Part shown: piece after piece, positions 53,503 to 63,496 of the stretch
How the letters are laid out: each line of letters opens with the position of its first letter
How positions within the stretch are numbered: position 1 is the stretch's first letter
Assembly: GCA_964454975.1 (NCBI GenBank)
Contig: CAYVVD010000001.1
Location: 186,001-250,000 of the forward strand
Direction: 5' to 3'
Source of the DNA: CAYVVD01 sp964454975
GTDB lineage: Bacteria > Bacteroidota > Ignavibacteria > Kapaibacteriales > UBA2268
DNA: 64,000 bases
Notes under the pieces: model-generated
What the model was told of the DNA's origin: nothing
The model's database searches: none
The model's input: only the letters and a program-made list of their open reading frames with translations
Translations under genes and position numbers: made by a program

Positions 53503-55194
53503 ATGCGTACACTTTTATGTTTACTGGCCGTCGTTGTGTTGATGGTATCTTGTACAAACAAAAAATCTGAAGAAATGGAAAAAATTAGAAATGAAGAGAT
53601 GAGTTTCAAAACTTTTGCCGATAGTCTCCAGGATGTGATAGCCCCGGCTTACAAAGAAATGGCGATTTCTTATTGGGATGCTTCGATAAGCGGAGCCAAA
53701 GAGGATTATGAGAAATCCGCAAACGCCGAAATGTTTCTGAATAAGATTCTATCGGATACAAAAGCATACAATTCTTTAAGTGGCTTCGTTGAAAGAAACC
53801 TTGTTAAAGACACCACTCTCTCAAGGCTACTGGATGTGCTATATCATGAATACAAAGCAAAACAGCTCGATGAGGAACTGCTCAATAAAATGACAAAGAT
53901 GCAGAATGGGATTGAACAGAAATATTCGAATTACAGAGCCAGAGTTGGGGATAAAACATATTCTGACAACGATGTTGAGGATATGCTTAAAAATGAAACA
54001 GACAGCAAAAAGCTGGAGACTATCTGGAAAGCTCATAAGGAAATAGGCCCGCTTGTGGCAGAAGATATTATTGCGCTTGTTAAAGTCAGGAATGAGGCAG
54101 CACAGAAGCTTGGTTACAAAAATTATCATCAGATGAGCCTTACTCTCTCGGAGCTTGACCCGGAATGGCTCGAGAAGTTCTTCGATGAGCTTGACGAGAT
54201 GACCGGCGAAACTTTTGCCGGGCTAAAGAAAGAAATTGATGAGAAACTGTCGGCAAGGTTCGGAATCGAACCGGAAGAGATGATGCCCTGGCACTACCAA
54301 AACCGCTACTTCCAGGAAGCACCGAAGATTTACGATGGCGACCTTGACGAGTATTACAAAGGCAGAAAACTTGAAAACCTTACAAATTACTATTATGCAT
54401 CAATTGGCATGGAAATAAGCGATATGCTAACCAAAAGCGACCTCTACGAAAAGGAGGGCAAAAATCAGCATGCATATTGTATTGATATTGACAGGGACGA
54501 ACCTGATGTACGTGTGCTTTGCAACATAAAAGAGAACTCAAGCTGGATGGAAACCATGCTCCATGAATACGGCCATGCCGTTTACCAGAAGTATGTTGGC
54601 AAGGATTTGCCTTGGGCGCTTAAAACACCAACCCACATCTTCACAACTGAGGGCGTTGCAATGCTCTTCGGCAGGTTTGCCACAAACGGCGATTGGATGA
54701 AAGATATGGGTGTGGTATCCGCAGAAGATGCAGATATGGCAGGCGAACTCGGCTGGAAGATGCTACGCCTGCAGCAGCTAGTTTTCAGCCGCTGGGTACA
54801 GGTGATGTATCGTTTTGAAAAAGGTATGTACGAGAATCCGGATCGGGATTTAAACAAGTTGTGGTGGGATTTAGTCGAAAAATATCAGATGCTCAGGAAA
54901 CCTGAGGGCAGGAACATGCCGGACTGGGCAACGAAGATTCATATTGCTTCCAGCCCGTGTTATTACCACAACTACCTCCTTGGCGAGATATGGGCATCGC
55001 AATTCTACAGCTATATTGCCGAAAATATAGTAAATAACACGAGAACCAGTTTCTACAACAACAATGAGGCGGGTAAGTTCCTGGTTGAAAAAGTATTCGC
55101 CGTCGCCAATCTTTATAAATGGGACGAGATGATAAAACGTGCAACCGGCGAGAGCCTAACACCCAAATATTATGCAAAGCAATTTGTAAAATAG
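53503..55194 (+). CDS. M2/M3-like zinc peptidase lipoprotein
   Basis: 563 residues from the ATG at 53503 (GGGGAGA nine bases upstream); a longer frame from 53458 lacks a site. Lipoprotein signal ends at MVSC (Cys17). Zinc site HEYGH at 354-358 and Glu383 in TEGVAMLFGR, a 25-residue spacing that fits the gluzincins. The middle (KLGYKNYHQMSLTLSELDPEW, MPWHYQNRYFQEAP) and end (SSPCYYHNYLLGEIWASQF) match bacterial M2 (ACE-like) or M3 peptidases. It probably cleaves peptides outside the cytoplasm. Confidence 0.9.
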   Translation: MRTLLCLLAVVVLMVSCTNKKSEEMEKIRNEEMSFKTFADSLQDVIAPAYKEMAISYWDASISGAKEDYEKSANAEMFLNKILSDTKAYNSLSGFVERNLVKDTTLSRLLDVLYHEYKAKQLDEELLNKMTKMQNGIEQKYSNYRARVGDKTYSDNDVEDMLKNETDSKKLETIWKAHKEIGPLVAEDIIALVKVRNEAAQKLGYKNYHQMSLTLSELDPEWLEKFFDELDEMTGETFAGLKKEIDEKLSARFGIEPEEMMPWHYQNRYFQEAPKIYDGDLDEYYKGRKLENLTNYYYASIGMEISDMLTKSDLYEKEGKNQHAYCIDIDRDEPDVRVLCNIKENSSWMETMLHEYGHAVYQKYVGKDLPWALKTPTHIFTTEGVAMLFGRFATNGDWMKDMGVVSAEDADMAGELGWKMLRLQQLVFSRWVQVMYRFEKGMYENPDRDLNKLWWDLVEKYQMLRKPEGRNMPDWATKIHIASSPCYYHNYLLGEIWASQFYSYIAENIVNNTRTSFYNNNEAGKFLVEKVFAVANLYKWDEMIKRATGESLTPKYYAKQFVK

Positions 55195-55209
55195 AGGAAC
55201 AATCCTAAG

Positions 55210-55231
55210 GGGGCGAATGATTATTCGCCCC
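55210..55231 (+). terminator. Hairpin after the M2/M3-like gene
   Basis: Perfect 9-bp stem GGGGCGAAT / ATTCGCCCC with loop GATT, followed by an AT-rich tail. Likely terminator or REP-like element. Confidence 0.55.
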
Positions 55232-55331
55232 TATATATTATTAATTCCTTTCTACCCGACTAACTAACTATCTGACTATTTATCTCATTTTCTCGTCTTA
55301 ACATCTTAGATGAATATACGAGTTGAGGCAA

Positions 55332-56270
55332 ATGAACTTCAAAGATTATTATAAAATACTTGGTGTGGAGAAGAACGCAAGCGCTGATGATATTAAAAAG
55401 GCATACCGCAAACTTGCGCAGAAGTATCATCCCGATAAAAACAAGGGCAATTCTGAGGCTGAAAACAGGTTCAAGGAAATTTCCGAAGCCTACGAAGTGC
55501 TCAAGGATCCGGAAAAGCGCAAGAAATATGACACTCTGGGTTCCTCATACAACAGATACAGGAACACGGGCGGTAATCCGGGCGATTTTGACTGGTCGCA
55601 GTGGACTACTGGGCGCGGCGGCTCTCAATCGCATGGCACAGGCGATTTCTTTGGCGAGGGTGGTATGTCAGATTTCTTTGACAGGATTTTCGGTGGTTTT
55701 GGCGCACGTGCCGCTCGCTCAGGAGCATACAGACCGGGGAATTTCAGGCAGCGCCAGCAAAAAGGTCAGGACTACCAGACAGAAGTAACCCTGACCCTTG
55801 AAGAAGCATACAGTGGTGTGTCACGGCTGCTAAAAGTAAACGAGGATTCGCTTGATATAAAATTCCGCCCGGGAATCAGGGACGGACAGACATTAAAAAT
55901 AAGCGGGAAGGGCATGCCCGGAAGCGATGGCGGACCGGTAGGCGATTTGATTATTAAAGTGAAAGTTCAGAAAAATTCCAATTACGAGCGAAAGGGAAAC
56001 GATTTATATACTAAACTTAATCTTGACTTATATACCGCAGTCTTGGGCGGTAAAGCAAAACTTAACACATTCACAGGCAACATTGAATTAAACATTGCAC
56101 CCGAAACACAACAAGGAAAACTACTTCGACTTTCGGGAAAGGGAATGCCGGATTATAACGGAAGCACCCCCGGAGATTTATATGTTAAATTGAACATAGA
56201 AACACCACGAAAGCTTAAAGAAAGCGAGAAAGAGCTTTTCAGGCAGTTGCAAAAGATAAGGGCGAAATAA
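55332..56270 (+). CDS. DnaJ-family co-chaperone, CbpA type
   Basis: 312 residues from the ATG at 55332 (GAGG upstream; a TTG nine bases earlier is less likely). An N-terminal J domain with the essential HPD motif (KYHPDKNKG) stimulates Hsp70/DnaK. A Gly/Phe-rich linker (about 70-140) is followed by two C-terminal beta domains (about 145-305). There is no zinc-finger, so it is a type II CbpA-like protein rather than DnaJ. Cytoplasmic. Converges on the propeller gene that follows. Confidence 0.94.
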   Translation: MNFKDYYKILGVEKNASADDIKKAYRKLAQKYHPDKNKGNSEAENRFKEISEAYEVLKDPEKRKKYDTLGSSYNRYRNTGGNPGDFDWSQWTTGRGGSQSHGTGDFFGEGGMSDFFDRIFGGFGARAARSGAYRPGNFRQRQQKGQDYQTEVTLTLEEAYSGVSRLLKVNEDSLDIKFRPGIRDGQTLKISGKGMPGSDGGPVGDLIIKVKVQKNSNYERKGNDLYTKLNLDLYTAVLGGKAKLNTFTGNIELNIAPETQQGKLLRLSGKGMPDYNGSTPGDLYVKLNIETPRKLKESEKELFRQLQKIRAK

Positions 56271-56273
56271 GAG

Positions 56274-56305
56274 TAGTAGAGACGCATTATCTTGAGTCGC
56301 TACTA
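56274..56305. terminator. Weak bidirectional hairpin between cbpA-like and propeller genes
   Basis: TAGTAG-GAC pairs with GTC-CTACTA (one mismatch) around a 12-base loop, between convergent genes. No good T-run on the plus strand. Confidence 0.35.
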
Positions 56306-56326
56306 TCTTAAAACGATTTACAGCCA

Positions 56327-59300
56327 CTACTTTTTCCAGGCCGGCAACCTTCCGGGAGTGTAAGGAGCTTTCATCTCTTCCATTTTCTTCTCAATTGCTG
56401 CAATCTTGGAATTACTAAGCACCTTAAGATCTGCAATAACAACCTCGAGTTCCGAGCCTATCAGCTTGTACATATCCATGTTGGTCTTTGTTGGCTCAGA
56501 CCTGCTCCACCACATGCCGTAGAGGACGATTTCGAGCCTGTCTTTCAGTCCGGGTGTTGATTGAGCATTGCGGGATGCTCTTGCTTTGTCGCCATTTAAT
56601 TCCATATCGATAAGATCTAACTCATGCTTTAAATCACGCATTTGGTTGTAAAGCTCAATATCAAGGCTACCAGTAAGTTTGAGCGAAGTATTTATCTTGT
56701 CAAGCTTGTCGTATTGTTCCCTGATGTACCTGTCTGTTCCATAAACAGCCCGTTGCAATTCCTGGATATCCCGTTGGAAGGCAAGCAGTTTTTGCTCGTC
56801 CTGCACCTCTAAAGTAGTATTATTTAGCGGTATGCAATTAAAGCTCACCTGTGGGCTGATAACTTCCATCTTCCCGTCTTTTACTTTTATCATCTCGACA
56901 TAGTACGTTCCGGGCAAGACTGGCATGCCTGAGTGTTTGTTTGGATCAGTCTTTTCTGTTACGGGTGATGTGTCCGGGTAACGCAGATCCCATACTATGC
57001 GTTGTATTCCGGCTTTATTAGGAGCCTTTAACGTACGGATTACATTCTTCCTGCTGTCAAGAATCCTGAATCCATAGAAGGGAGCAATTTCAAAATCTTC
57101 CTTCCAAAGTTCTTCGAACCCCGGGTAAAGCGGTGGTTTTTCTGCTTCCGTAAGCTTTTTTGAAGAGTCCCGGCGAATATCTTTAAGAGTCTTGAGAGGC
57201 TCTTTAATGTAATATGTAAACACAGCTCCGAACGGATGATTCTCACCCCGGTAATAATTAGCGCCCTGGGAACGTCTGCCCTTTGAGCGGTCTTCAATAT
57301 ACATTAGTGCGTCTTTTACAGGGAAAATGTGGTTTTCTTTTTCCAGAAGTTCTTCGTTAACCGTACGGAGAGGCGAGTAGTCATCGAGGATATAAATACC
57401 GCGTCCGAATGATGCCAGCGCCAGGTCATTTTCCCTGCGTTGTACATCAATATCTTTTATGCATATAGTTGGGATTCCGCTTTTAAGCTGAATCCAGTTC
57501 TTACCGCCATTAATTGTGAAAAACAAGCCAAACTCGGTTCCCGCGAAAAGCAGATTCGAATTCTCATGGTCTTCCGAAAGAGTATGGACAGTTCCATTTT
57601 CAGGTAAGTCCCCTGAAATGGACACCCATGATTTGCCTTTGTCGGTGCTCTTGAGAATATATGGCTTAAAGTCCCCTTTTTTACGGTTGTCGAATGCACT
57701 ATAAACAAAGTTTACATCATGAAGAGATGCTTCAATGTCAGCTACATAAGTGGTGTCGGGCACACCGGGGAACATGCCGTATTTTGTCCATGTCTTGCCT
57801 TCATCTTCGGTTACCTGTATCAGCCCGTCGTCTGTCCCTATATATAGCAAACCTGCCCGGAGTGTAGATTCAGTAAGGGAAACAATATTGCCATATTGCG
57901 AAGTAGATGCATTTTTGGCAACTGCCTCCGGTTCCCAAATTTTTCCCATGACCGGGAGCTTGTTCCTGTCAATCTGCCTTGTCAGGTCGCCGCTGATTTT
58001 AGTCCATGAGTTGCCCCTGTCCTCGCTTTTGAATAACTTATTTGCAGCAAAGTACAATCGAGAGCCTTTGTGCGGGCTTATGATAAGGGGTGAATTCCAG
58101 TTCCAGCGAAGCATTTCATCTTTGTCAGGCTGAGGCTGTATTCCTGTAATCTCTCCACTTTGCCTGTCGTACCTCACAAGCCATCCATATTGCGGTTGTG
58201 AGTAGATTATGTCGGGATTGTCGGGGTCAATCTGCGTTTTGAATCCGTCTCCACCAACAGTGAATATCCAGTCGTCGTTTGTAATTCCGTATTGACTCGT
58301 TGTTCTTGTATAAGTACCGAGAGTATTATTATCCTGTGTTCCACCATAAACACTGTAAAATGGACTGTCATTATCCGCTGTCACGCGATAGAATTGTGTT
58401 ACAGGAAGGTTCTCGACAAAATCCCAGTTCCCACCCCGGTCATAGGATATATATATCCCTCCGTCGCCACCAATCATTATATGGTCAGTGTCATCAGGAT
58501 TAATCCAAAGCGCATGGTCGTCAACATGCCTTTCGCTGAGGTTCAGGCGCTCGAATGTCTTGCCTCCATCAAGAGTGTAGTTTGTATAAGTATCTACGGA
58601 AAATACAATATCCTCATCTTCCGGGCCGCAAAATAGTTCCTGGTAATATTGTGCACTGCGAGTGTTGTAATCGCTTCTTTTATCCCAAGTGGCGCCGCGG
58701 TTAGTCGAACGGAAAAAACCACCCTTATCTTCTTCGGCTTCAACCAATGCATATAGTATGTCAGGATTAACAGGAGAAATAGCAAGGCCAATCCTGCCAA
58801 CATATCCTCCGGGTAAACCGCTTGTCAGCTTATCCCATGTTTTGCCTGCATCAGTTGATTTGTAAACAGCACTTTCGGGACCTCCATTGATAAGTGTCCA
58901 TACATGGCGCCTTCGCTGGTAAGAGCTACAATAAAGCACATCCGGATCCCGCGGATCATAAACAAGGTCGGAAACACCGGTGTTTTCACTGATTTCGAGT
59001 ATTTTTTCCCAGGTCTTGCCGGCATCAGTAGTTTTATATAACCCTCTGTCATCTCCCGAACGCCAGAGAGGGCCCTGAGCCGCCACGTAAACAATATTGG
59101 AGTTTCTGGGGTCAATCAAAATTTTGCCAATGTGTTCTGATTCCTTTAACCCCATATTTTTCCAACTCTTCCCGCCGTCAATGGATTTATAGACACCATC
59201 GCCATAAGAAACAGAGCGCTGGGAGTTGTTCTCTCCGGTTCCTACCCAGACAACATGGTGATTATTAGGGTCAATTGAAACACAGCCAATCGAATATGAC

Positions 59301-59587
59301 CCTTCATTATCAAATATTGGTGAAAATGTCGTTCCGCGGTCGGTGGTCTTCCAGACACCGCCGGATGCGACTGCAACATAGAATTCATTTATATTTGATG
59401 GATTTACGGCAAAGTCAATAATTCTTCCGGATGTTACTGCCGGCCCGATTAATCGTAATTTCAAACCGCTGAAAGTTGATGATTTCATCTTCTTTTTATC
59501 ATCGTCTTTATCCTTCTTGTCTTCTGCCGCAACAGTAAAAAGTGTTGCAATAAGTAATAATACTGTTAAAATTCTAAATTTTTCCAT
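56327..59587 (-). CDS. Sortilin/VPS10-like Asp-box propeller protein, secreted
   Basis: 1086 residues from the ATG at 59587 (GGAAG six bases upstream). Signal peptide about 1-22 then a Lys/Asp-rich linker. Two long propeller runs with about ten Asp-boxes (TTDRGTTF, SIDGGKSW, TTDAGKTW, STDAGKTW, STNRGATW, SEDRGNSW, TEDEGKTW, STDKGKSW, TINGGKNW). It carries HVDDH at 354-358, followed by GGDGG. The C-terminal 350 residues are an Ig-like part and a coiled helical tail. Unlike the three tandem propellers it has no T9SS sorting domain. Often annotated as glycosyl hydrolase or BNR protein; activity not shown. Confidence 0.9.
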   Translation of the reverse strand: MEKFRILTVLLLIATLFTVAAEDKKDKDDDKKKMKSSTFSGLKLRLIGPAVTSGRIIDFAVNPSNINEFYVAVASGGVWKTTDRGTTFSPIFDNEGSYSIGCVSIDPNNHHVVWVGTGENNSQRSVSYGDGVYKSIDGGKSWKNMGLKESEHIGKILIDPRNSNIVYVAAQGPLWRSGDDRGLYKTTDAGKTWEKILEISENTGVSDLVYDPRDPDVLYCSSYQRRRHVWTLINGGPESAVYKSTDAGKTWDKLTSGLPGGYVGRIGLAISPVNPDILYALVEAEEDKGGFFRSTNRGATWDKRSDYNTRSAQYYQELFCGPEDEDIVFSVDTYTNYTLDGGKTFERLNLSERHVDDHALWINPDDTDHIMIGGDGGIYISYDRGGNWDFVENLPVTQFYRVTADNDSPFYSVYGGTQDNNTLGTYTRTTSQYGITNDDWIFTVGGDGFKTQIDPDNPDIIYSQPQYGWLVRYDRQSGEITGIQPQPDKDEMLRWNWNSPLIISPHKGSRLYFAANKLFKSEDRGNSWTKISGDLTRQIDRNKLPVMGKIWEPEAVAKNASTSQYGNIVSLTESTLRAGLLYIGTDDGLIQVTEDEGKTWTKYGMFPGVPDTTYVADIEASLHDVNFVYSAFDNRKKGDFKPYILKSTDKGKSWVSISGDLPENGTVHTLSEDHENSNLLFAGTEFGLFFTINGGKNWIQLKSGIPTICIKDIDVQRRENDLALASFGRGIYILDDYSPLRTVNEELLEKENHIFPVKDALMYIEDRSKGRRSQGANYYRGENHPFGAVFTYYIKEPLKTLKDIRRDSSKKLTEAEKPPLYPGFEELWKEDFEIAPFYGFRILDSRKNVIRTLKAPNKAGIQRIVWDLRYPDTSPVTEKTDPNKHSGMPVLPGTYYVEMIKVKDGKMEVISPQVSFNCIPLNNTTLEVQDEQKLLAFQRDIQELQRAVYGTDRYIREQYDKLDKINTSLKLTGSLDIELYNQMRDLKHELDLIDMELNGDKARASRNAQSTPGLKDRLEIVLYGMWWSRSEPTKTNMDMYKLIGSELEVVIADLKVLSNSKIAAIEKKMEEMKAPYTPGRLPAWKK

Positions 59588-59698
59588 GTATACTTCCGTA
59601 TATTGTATCATACAAACAATTAATCAAAAAAGGCTATTTAAAATATTAGCCCAAAACAAGAGTGTTAAGATAATTAATTCACTTTGGAAATCCATGTA
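59588..59698. promoter_or_regulatory. Divergent promoter region between propeller and OmpA-type genes
   Basis: 111 bp carrying promoters in both directions. GGAAG (minus) and GGAA (plus) ribosome sites are at its ends. No clear -33/-7 pair was found. Confidence 0.4.
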
Positions 59699-61741
59699 AT
59701 GGCAAGCCGCCTGTTATATATTTTTTTGTCCTTTTTAATTCTTAAGCCGCTTTTGTCTCAGAATTTGCCCTTAAGTGAAATTGACACTACCGACAAACTC
59801 AGGTTCGGGTTAATTGGTGGTGTAAGCCTGATTAACAACCAAACAAGCATTCCACTTTATCCTTTCGGAGGTGATTGCGGCAGTTATTCAGATGGCGATG
59901 ACATTGGCTACTATGCAGGCCTTGCATTTAATTATAAAATTATACCTGATTTCATTCTTGCGGATTTCCGTGCTTATTACGAGAAGCGGCCACTTACTTT
60001 AAGCCTCGATACCAGCCACTACGAAGTCTATGTAGAAAGCAGGGATGATTATGAAATGCTTGTAAGGGGATTCAGGTACGATGCAGAGCTCCAATACATT
60101 GCACTTGACTTTGGAATAAAAGTCAATGCATTTTATCCATTTGAGGCACTGAAAGGTATACCACTTTATCTCAGGGGCGGTCTTGAAGCCGGTGAACCAT
60201 TGATTGGGACAAATTTTGAGAATTCAGAACAAATAATTAGTCCGATTGAAAAAAGATATCCTGATGAAACAAAACGACTGATTATTGAGTCAGGAAAACT
60301 TACTGAAGCAGGCACAGCCACTGGTGCTTATGCGGGGATTACAACCGATATAAAGCTTGCCTCAGGCATGATTGTCAGTCCGGAAATCACATATCGATGG
60401 GGCTTAAATTCCCCTGTTGAGGAATATGACTGGACAAGCAATATTATCAGGGCCGGGGTTGGAATAAGCTGGGAATTTGGAGGTGGCGCACCTGAGCCGG
60501 AACCCGAACCTGAGCCGGAAAAGGAACCCGAAATCATAGCGGATACTGTTGTTCCACAGGTAATTGTCAAAAAGAACATAATACTGGAACTTGATGATTC
60601 TGTGTATGATTTGACAGAAACAGTTGTCACCCAGACTTATCCGCTATTGCCATATATCTTTTTCGATGAGGCTTCTTCAGAAATAAAACAAATTTACATA
60701 CACCCGGATCTAAAGAGGGAAGAATTTACCGAAGAAGGCCTTCCTAAAGAAACTTTAGGGATATATTACCTGGTTCTGGATATTATTGGTAACAGGTTGA
60801 GAGCCAGTTCCGGTACTTCAATTACTATTACAGGATTTACCGATGGTTCTGAAATGCAGGACATACAGTCACGCGGCAATCTTGCTATTGCAAGGGCAGA
60901 GGCGATCGCGGATTATATGTTTGTGAACTGGGGCATAAGCCGCGACAGGATGAATATCAAATGGAAAGAAACTCCGGAACTTGCTACAAGCACAGCATAC
61001 AATGAAGGTTTCCAGGAGAATCGCAGGGTAGAAATAAGCAGTTCATATCCTACAATACTTGAACCTGTTATTCATTCAAAGTTTCTTGAATTTGCAGCTT
61101 CAGATGGTTCTTTTGGTTTTGATAATAAAGTTGAATCCGGCAGAGATATAGAAATGTGGTCTTTTGAGCTAATTGCCGGAGATGAAATCATATTTAACAC
61201 AAGCAAAAGTGATGGCTCTGTTCCTCCGGAATTTCTTACCATAACACCGGGCAATCAACTGCTCCAGGAAATTGGCAGGCAATCATCTGTCGGGCAGGAT
61301 ATAAAAGCAAGGCTTACTGTAAACGAGGAAAATGGCAATGTAAGCACAAAAACATCAAAACTAAGTTTAAGCCGGGAAAGGACACAATTCGAAATTGGCA
61401 GGCTTAACTTGATAGTATTTGATTTCGACAGGTCAGAGATTTCCGATCAGAATCAATTGATGCTTCGTGATTTTGTAGAATCATCAATCCATACTTCATC
61501 AACTGTAAAGATTACAGGTTCTACAGACAGGCTCGGCGAGCTTAAATACAATAAAGAGCTGTCGCTTGCCAGGGCAAAAAGCGTGGAAACCTATATCCGG
61601 GGTATTAACCCCAAAGCTGAAATTCAGGAAGTGAAAGGTATTGGCCCATCTAACCTTCAATATGACAATACACTTCCTGAGGGCCGTTTTTACTGCCGGA
61701 CAGTGCTTATAGAAGTGAAAACTCCGCTCGACAGCCAATAA
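59699..61741 (+). CDS. Outer-membrane protein with two OmpA-like domains
   Basis: 680 residues from the ATG at 59699. Signal peptide about 1-20 (LLSQN), then a beta-barrel or barrel-like part (about 30-265), and a proline/glutamate spacer (PEPEPEPEPEKEPE, about 268-285) which probably spans to the peptidoglycan. Then follow a diverged OmpA-type domain (about 375-450; TGFTDGSE, NRRVEI) and a typical one near the C-terminus (about 570-675; VFDFDRSEI, GSTDRLGELKYN, CRTVLIEV). OmpA domains bind peptidoglycan, so it may anchor the envelope. Divergently transcribed from the propeller gene. Confidence 0.9.
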   Translation: MASRLLYIFLSFLILKPLLSQNLPLSEIDTTDKLRFGLIGGVSLINNQTSIPLYPFGGDCGSYSDGDDIGYYAGLAFNYKIIPDFILADFRAYYEKRPLTLSLDTSHYEVYVESRDDYEMLVRGFRYDAELQYIALDFGIKVNAFYPFEALKGIPLYLRGGLEAGEPLIGTNFENSEQIISPIEKRYPDETKRLIIESGKLTEAGTATGAYAGITTDIKLASGMIVSPEITYRWGLNSPVEEYDWTSNIIRAGVGISWEFGGGAPEPEPEPEPEKEPEIIADTVVPQVIVKKNIILELDDSVYDLTETVVTQTYPLLPYIFFDEASSEIKQIYIHPDLKREEFTEEGLPKETLGIYYLVLDIIGNRLRASSGTSITITGFTDGSEMQDIQSRGNLAIARAEAIADYMFVNWGISRDRMNIKWKETPELATSTAYNEGFQENRRVEISSSYPTILEPVIHSKFLEFAASDGSFGFDNKVESGRDIEMWSFELIAGDEIIFNTSKSDGSVPPEFLTITPGNQLLQEIGRQSSVGQDIKARLTVNEENGNVSTKTSKLSLSRERTQFEIGRLNLIVFDFDRSEISDQNQLMLRDFVESSIHTSSTVKITGSTDRLGELKYNKELSLARAKSVETYIRGINPKAEIQEVKGIGPSNLQYDNTLPEGRFYCRTVLIEVKTPLDSQ

Positions 61742-61810
61742 TTAATTAAAATTTTTATTTTTGCTGATTCGTTCTTGTACACAATTCTTGATTCATCGAA
61801 AGGAGTTTTC

Positions 61811-62734
61811 ATGGAACATACATTGGAAAGGTCACAATTCAGCATCTGGATGCAGGCAGCAAGGCCTTTTGCCTATTCTGCATCTGTTATCCCTCTTCTG
61901 GTTGGCGCAATGATAGCACTTGCTTACTACCCCGGCCCGGTCTTGTGGTGGCTGTTGCCTGTTGTTATTATTGCAGGAATATTATTCCACACCGGAACTA
62001 ACCTTGTAAGCGAATACTACGACTTAAAAAAAGGTGTTGACCGCGAAGATACATTTGGCTCGAGCCGTGTGCTTGTTGAAGGACTTATGGAACCCCAAAA
62101 ATTGCTACTTGGGGGTATCCTTACTTTTGCAGTCGGTTTTGTGCTTGGTTTAATATTGGTTTATTACCGCGGCACTGACATGCTTATTCTTGGACTGATT
62201 GGACTTTTGGGTGGATTTTTCTATACAGGAAAACCAGTCGGATATAAATATTTTGCACTTGGCGACTTATTGGTATTTGCATTGATGGGCCCCCTGATGG
62301 TCATTGGTTCTTACTTTGCTCTCACCGGGGAATTCACATGGAATGTGTTTTACATTTCACTGCCGGTAGGGTTTTTAGTTGCAGCGATTCTTAATGCAAA
62401 CAACATTCGCGACATTAAGCATGACAAAGAAGCCAAAGTTACCACTATGGCAACGATACTCGGTATTGCCGGTTCAAAAGTCGAGTACGTGTTACTTGTT
62501 ATCGGTGCATTTTTCAGTGTAATTGTTATGATTCTCGCCGGGATCCTCGATTATTGGTCATTGTTGGTCCTTGTCAGCCTTCCACCTGCGTTGAAGAATA
62601 TTAAACTAATCTCACAGGCTGAAGAAACAAACCCTGAAAAGATAGCAATGTCAGATGTGTTGACTGCTCAGCATCACATGATGTTTGGTCTTTTATACAG
62701 TATCAGCCTTGTATTAACTGCGTTGTTTGCATGA
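61811..62734 (+). CDS. UbiA-family prenyltransferase, MenA-like
   Basis: 307 residues from the ATG at 61811, with AAAGGAG before it; the frame open from 61775 is unsupported. Nine membrane segments. The two Asp-rich metal sites are NLVSEYYDLKKGVDRED (about 65-81) and ANNIRDIKHDKE (about 198-209), the second typical of MenA. It probably attaches the polyprenyl tail to dihydroxynaphthoate in menaquinone synthesis, but other UbiA members are possible. A matched terminator follows. Confidence 0.9.
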   Translation: MEHTLERSQFSIWMQAARPFAYSASVIPLLVGAMIALAYYPGPVLWWLLPVVIIAGILFHTGTNLVSEYYDLKKGVDREDTFGSSRVLVEGLMEPQKLLLGGILTFAVGFVLGLILVYYRGTDMLILGLIGLLGGFFYTGKPVGYKYFALGDLLVFALMGPLMVIGSYFALTGEFTWNVFYISLPVGFLVAAILNANNIRDIKHDKEAKVTTMATILGIAGSKVEYVLLVIGAFFSVIVMILAGILDYWSLLVLVSLPPALKNIKLISQAEETNPEKIAMSDVLTAQHHMMFGLLYSISLVLTALFA

Positions 62735-62748
62735 TAAAAATTACTTGT

Positions 62749-62780
62749 AGAGCTGCACGGCTGTGCGGCTCTGCATTTTT
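62749..62780 (+). terminator. Intrinsic terminator after ubiA-type gene
   Basis: 10-bp stem AGAGCTGCAC / GTGCGGCTCT (one U.G pair) with loop GGCT, then GCATTTTT. Almost identical to the palindrome at 29938. Confidence 0.85.
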
Positions 62781-62800
62781 ATAATTAACCGCTCTTTTCC

Positions 62801-63427
62801 ATGAACTACCTTCGCCCCGTATATCTTGGATTCTTTATAGCTGCCGCATTCTGGTTTATCATGTTCTCGCCCTGGACTGCCGGTTGGCACAACTTCTGGA
62901 TTTTAATGCTCGTCGCAACTGCAAACCTGATGGCTCTGAGTTTCTTTTTTGGCAAAGACGAGTTAGCTGCCATATACAAATTTAAATTTAAATGGGTATT
63001 ATACGGCCTTGTTGGAGCTACAGTGTTGTATGGCATATTCTGGCTTGGAAATGAAATCTCACAGCTTCTTTTCGACTTCACTGCAAGGCAGGTTGATAAT
63101 ATATACAGTAGCAAAGAACAAGGTGACAGACTATTTATAGGCGCTGCACTGCTTTTGTGGATTGGCCCGGCCGAGGAAATATTCTGGCGTGGGTTTGCAC
63201 AGCACAGGCTGATGAACCGGTTTGGCGATATGAAGGGATTTATCTACACGACAATAGTTTATGCAATTGTTCATATCTGGGCATTCAATTTCATCTTGTT
63301 TATGGCAGCGTTAATATGTGGAATCTTCTGGGGGTGGCTCTACATGAAATACAAAAACATCTGGCCTGGGATTATATCGCATGCTGTTTGGGACGTAACG
63401 ATTTTTGTTATATTCCCTATTAATTAG
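62801..63427 (+). CDS. CPBP family intramembrane protease
   Basis: 208 residues, about six membrane segments. All three motifs are intact: AEEIFWRGF (EExxxR), VHIWAFN, and SHAVWDV near the end. This contrasts with the CPBP protein at 26854, where the first Glu is Gln. These proteases are related to Rce1 and to bacteriocin immunity proteins. The ribosome site is weak. Follows the ubiA-type gene after a terminator. Confidence 0.9.
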   Translation: MNYLRPVYLGFFIAAAFWFIMFSPWTAGWHNFWILMLVATANLMALSFFFGKDELAAIYKFKFKWVLYGLVGATVLYGIFWLGNEISQLLFDFTARQVDNIYSSKEQGDRLFIGAALLLWIGPAEEIFWRGFAQHRLMNRFGDMKGFIYTTIVYAIVHIWAFNFILFMAALICGIFWGWLYMKYKNIWPGIISHAVWDVTIFVIFPIN

Positions 63428-63496
63428 GTTCACAATATTGCTTTTTAAAACCGTTCATAAGTCATTAGTTATTAATAATTTTGGGAGTGATTAACC

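Noticed and set aside
61756..61763. TATTTTTG upstream of the ubiA-type gene as a -7 box
   Set aside because: Matches TAnnTTTG but lies in a T-run and has no TTTG partner about 19 bp upstream.
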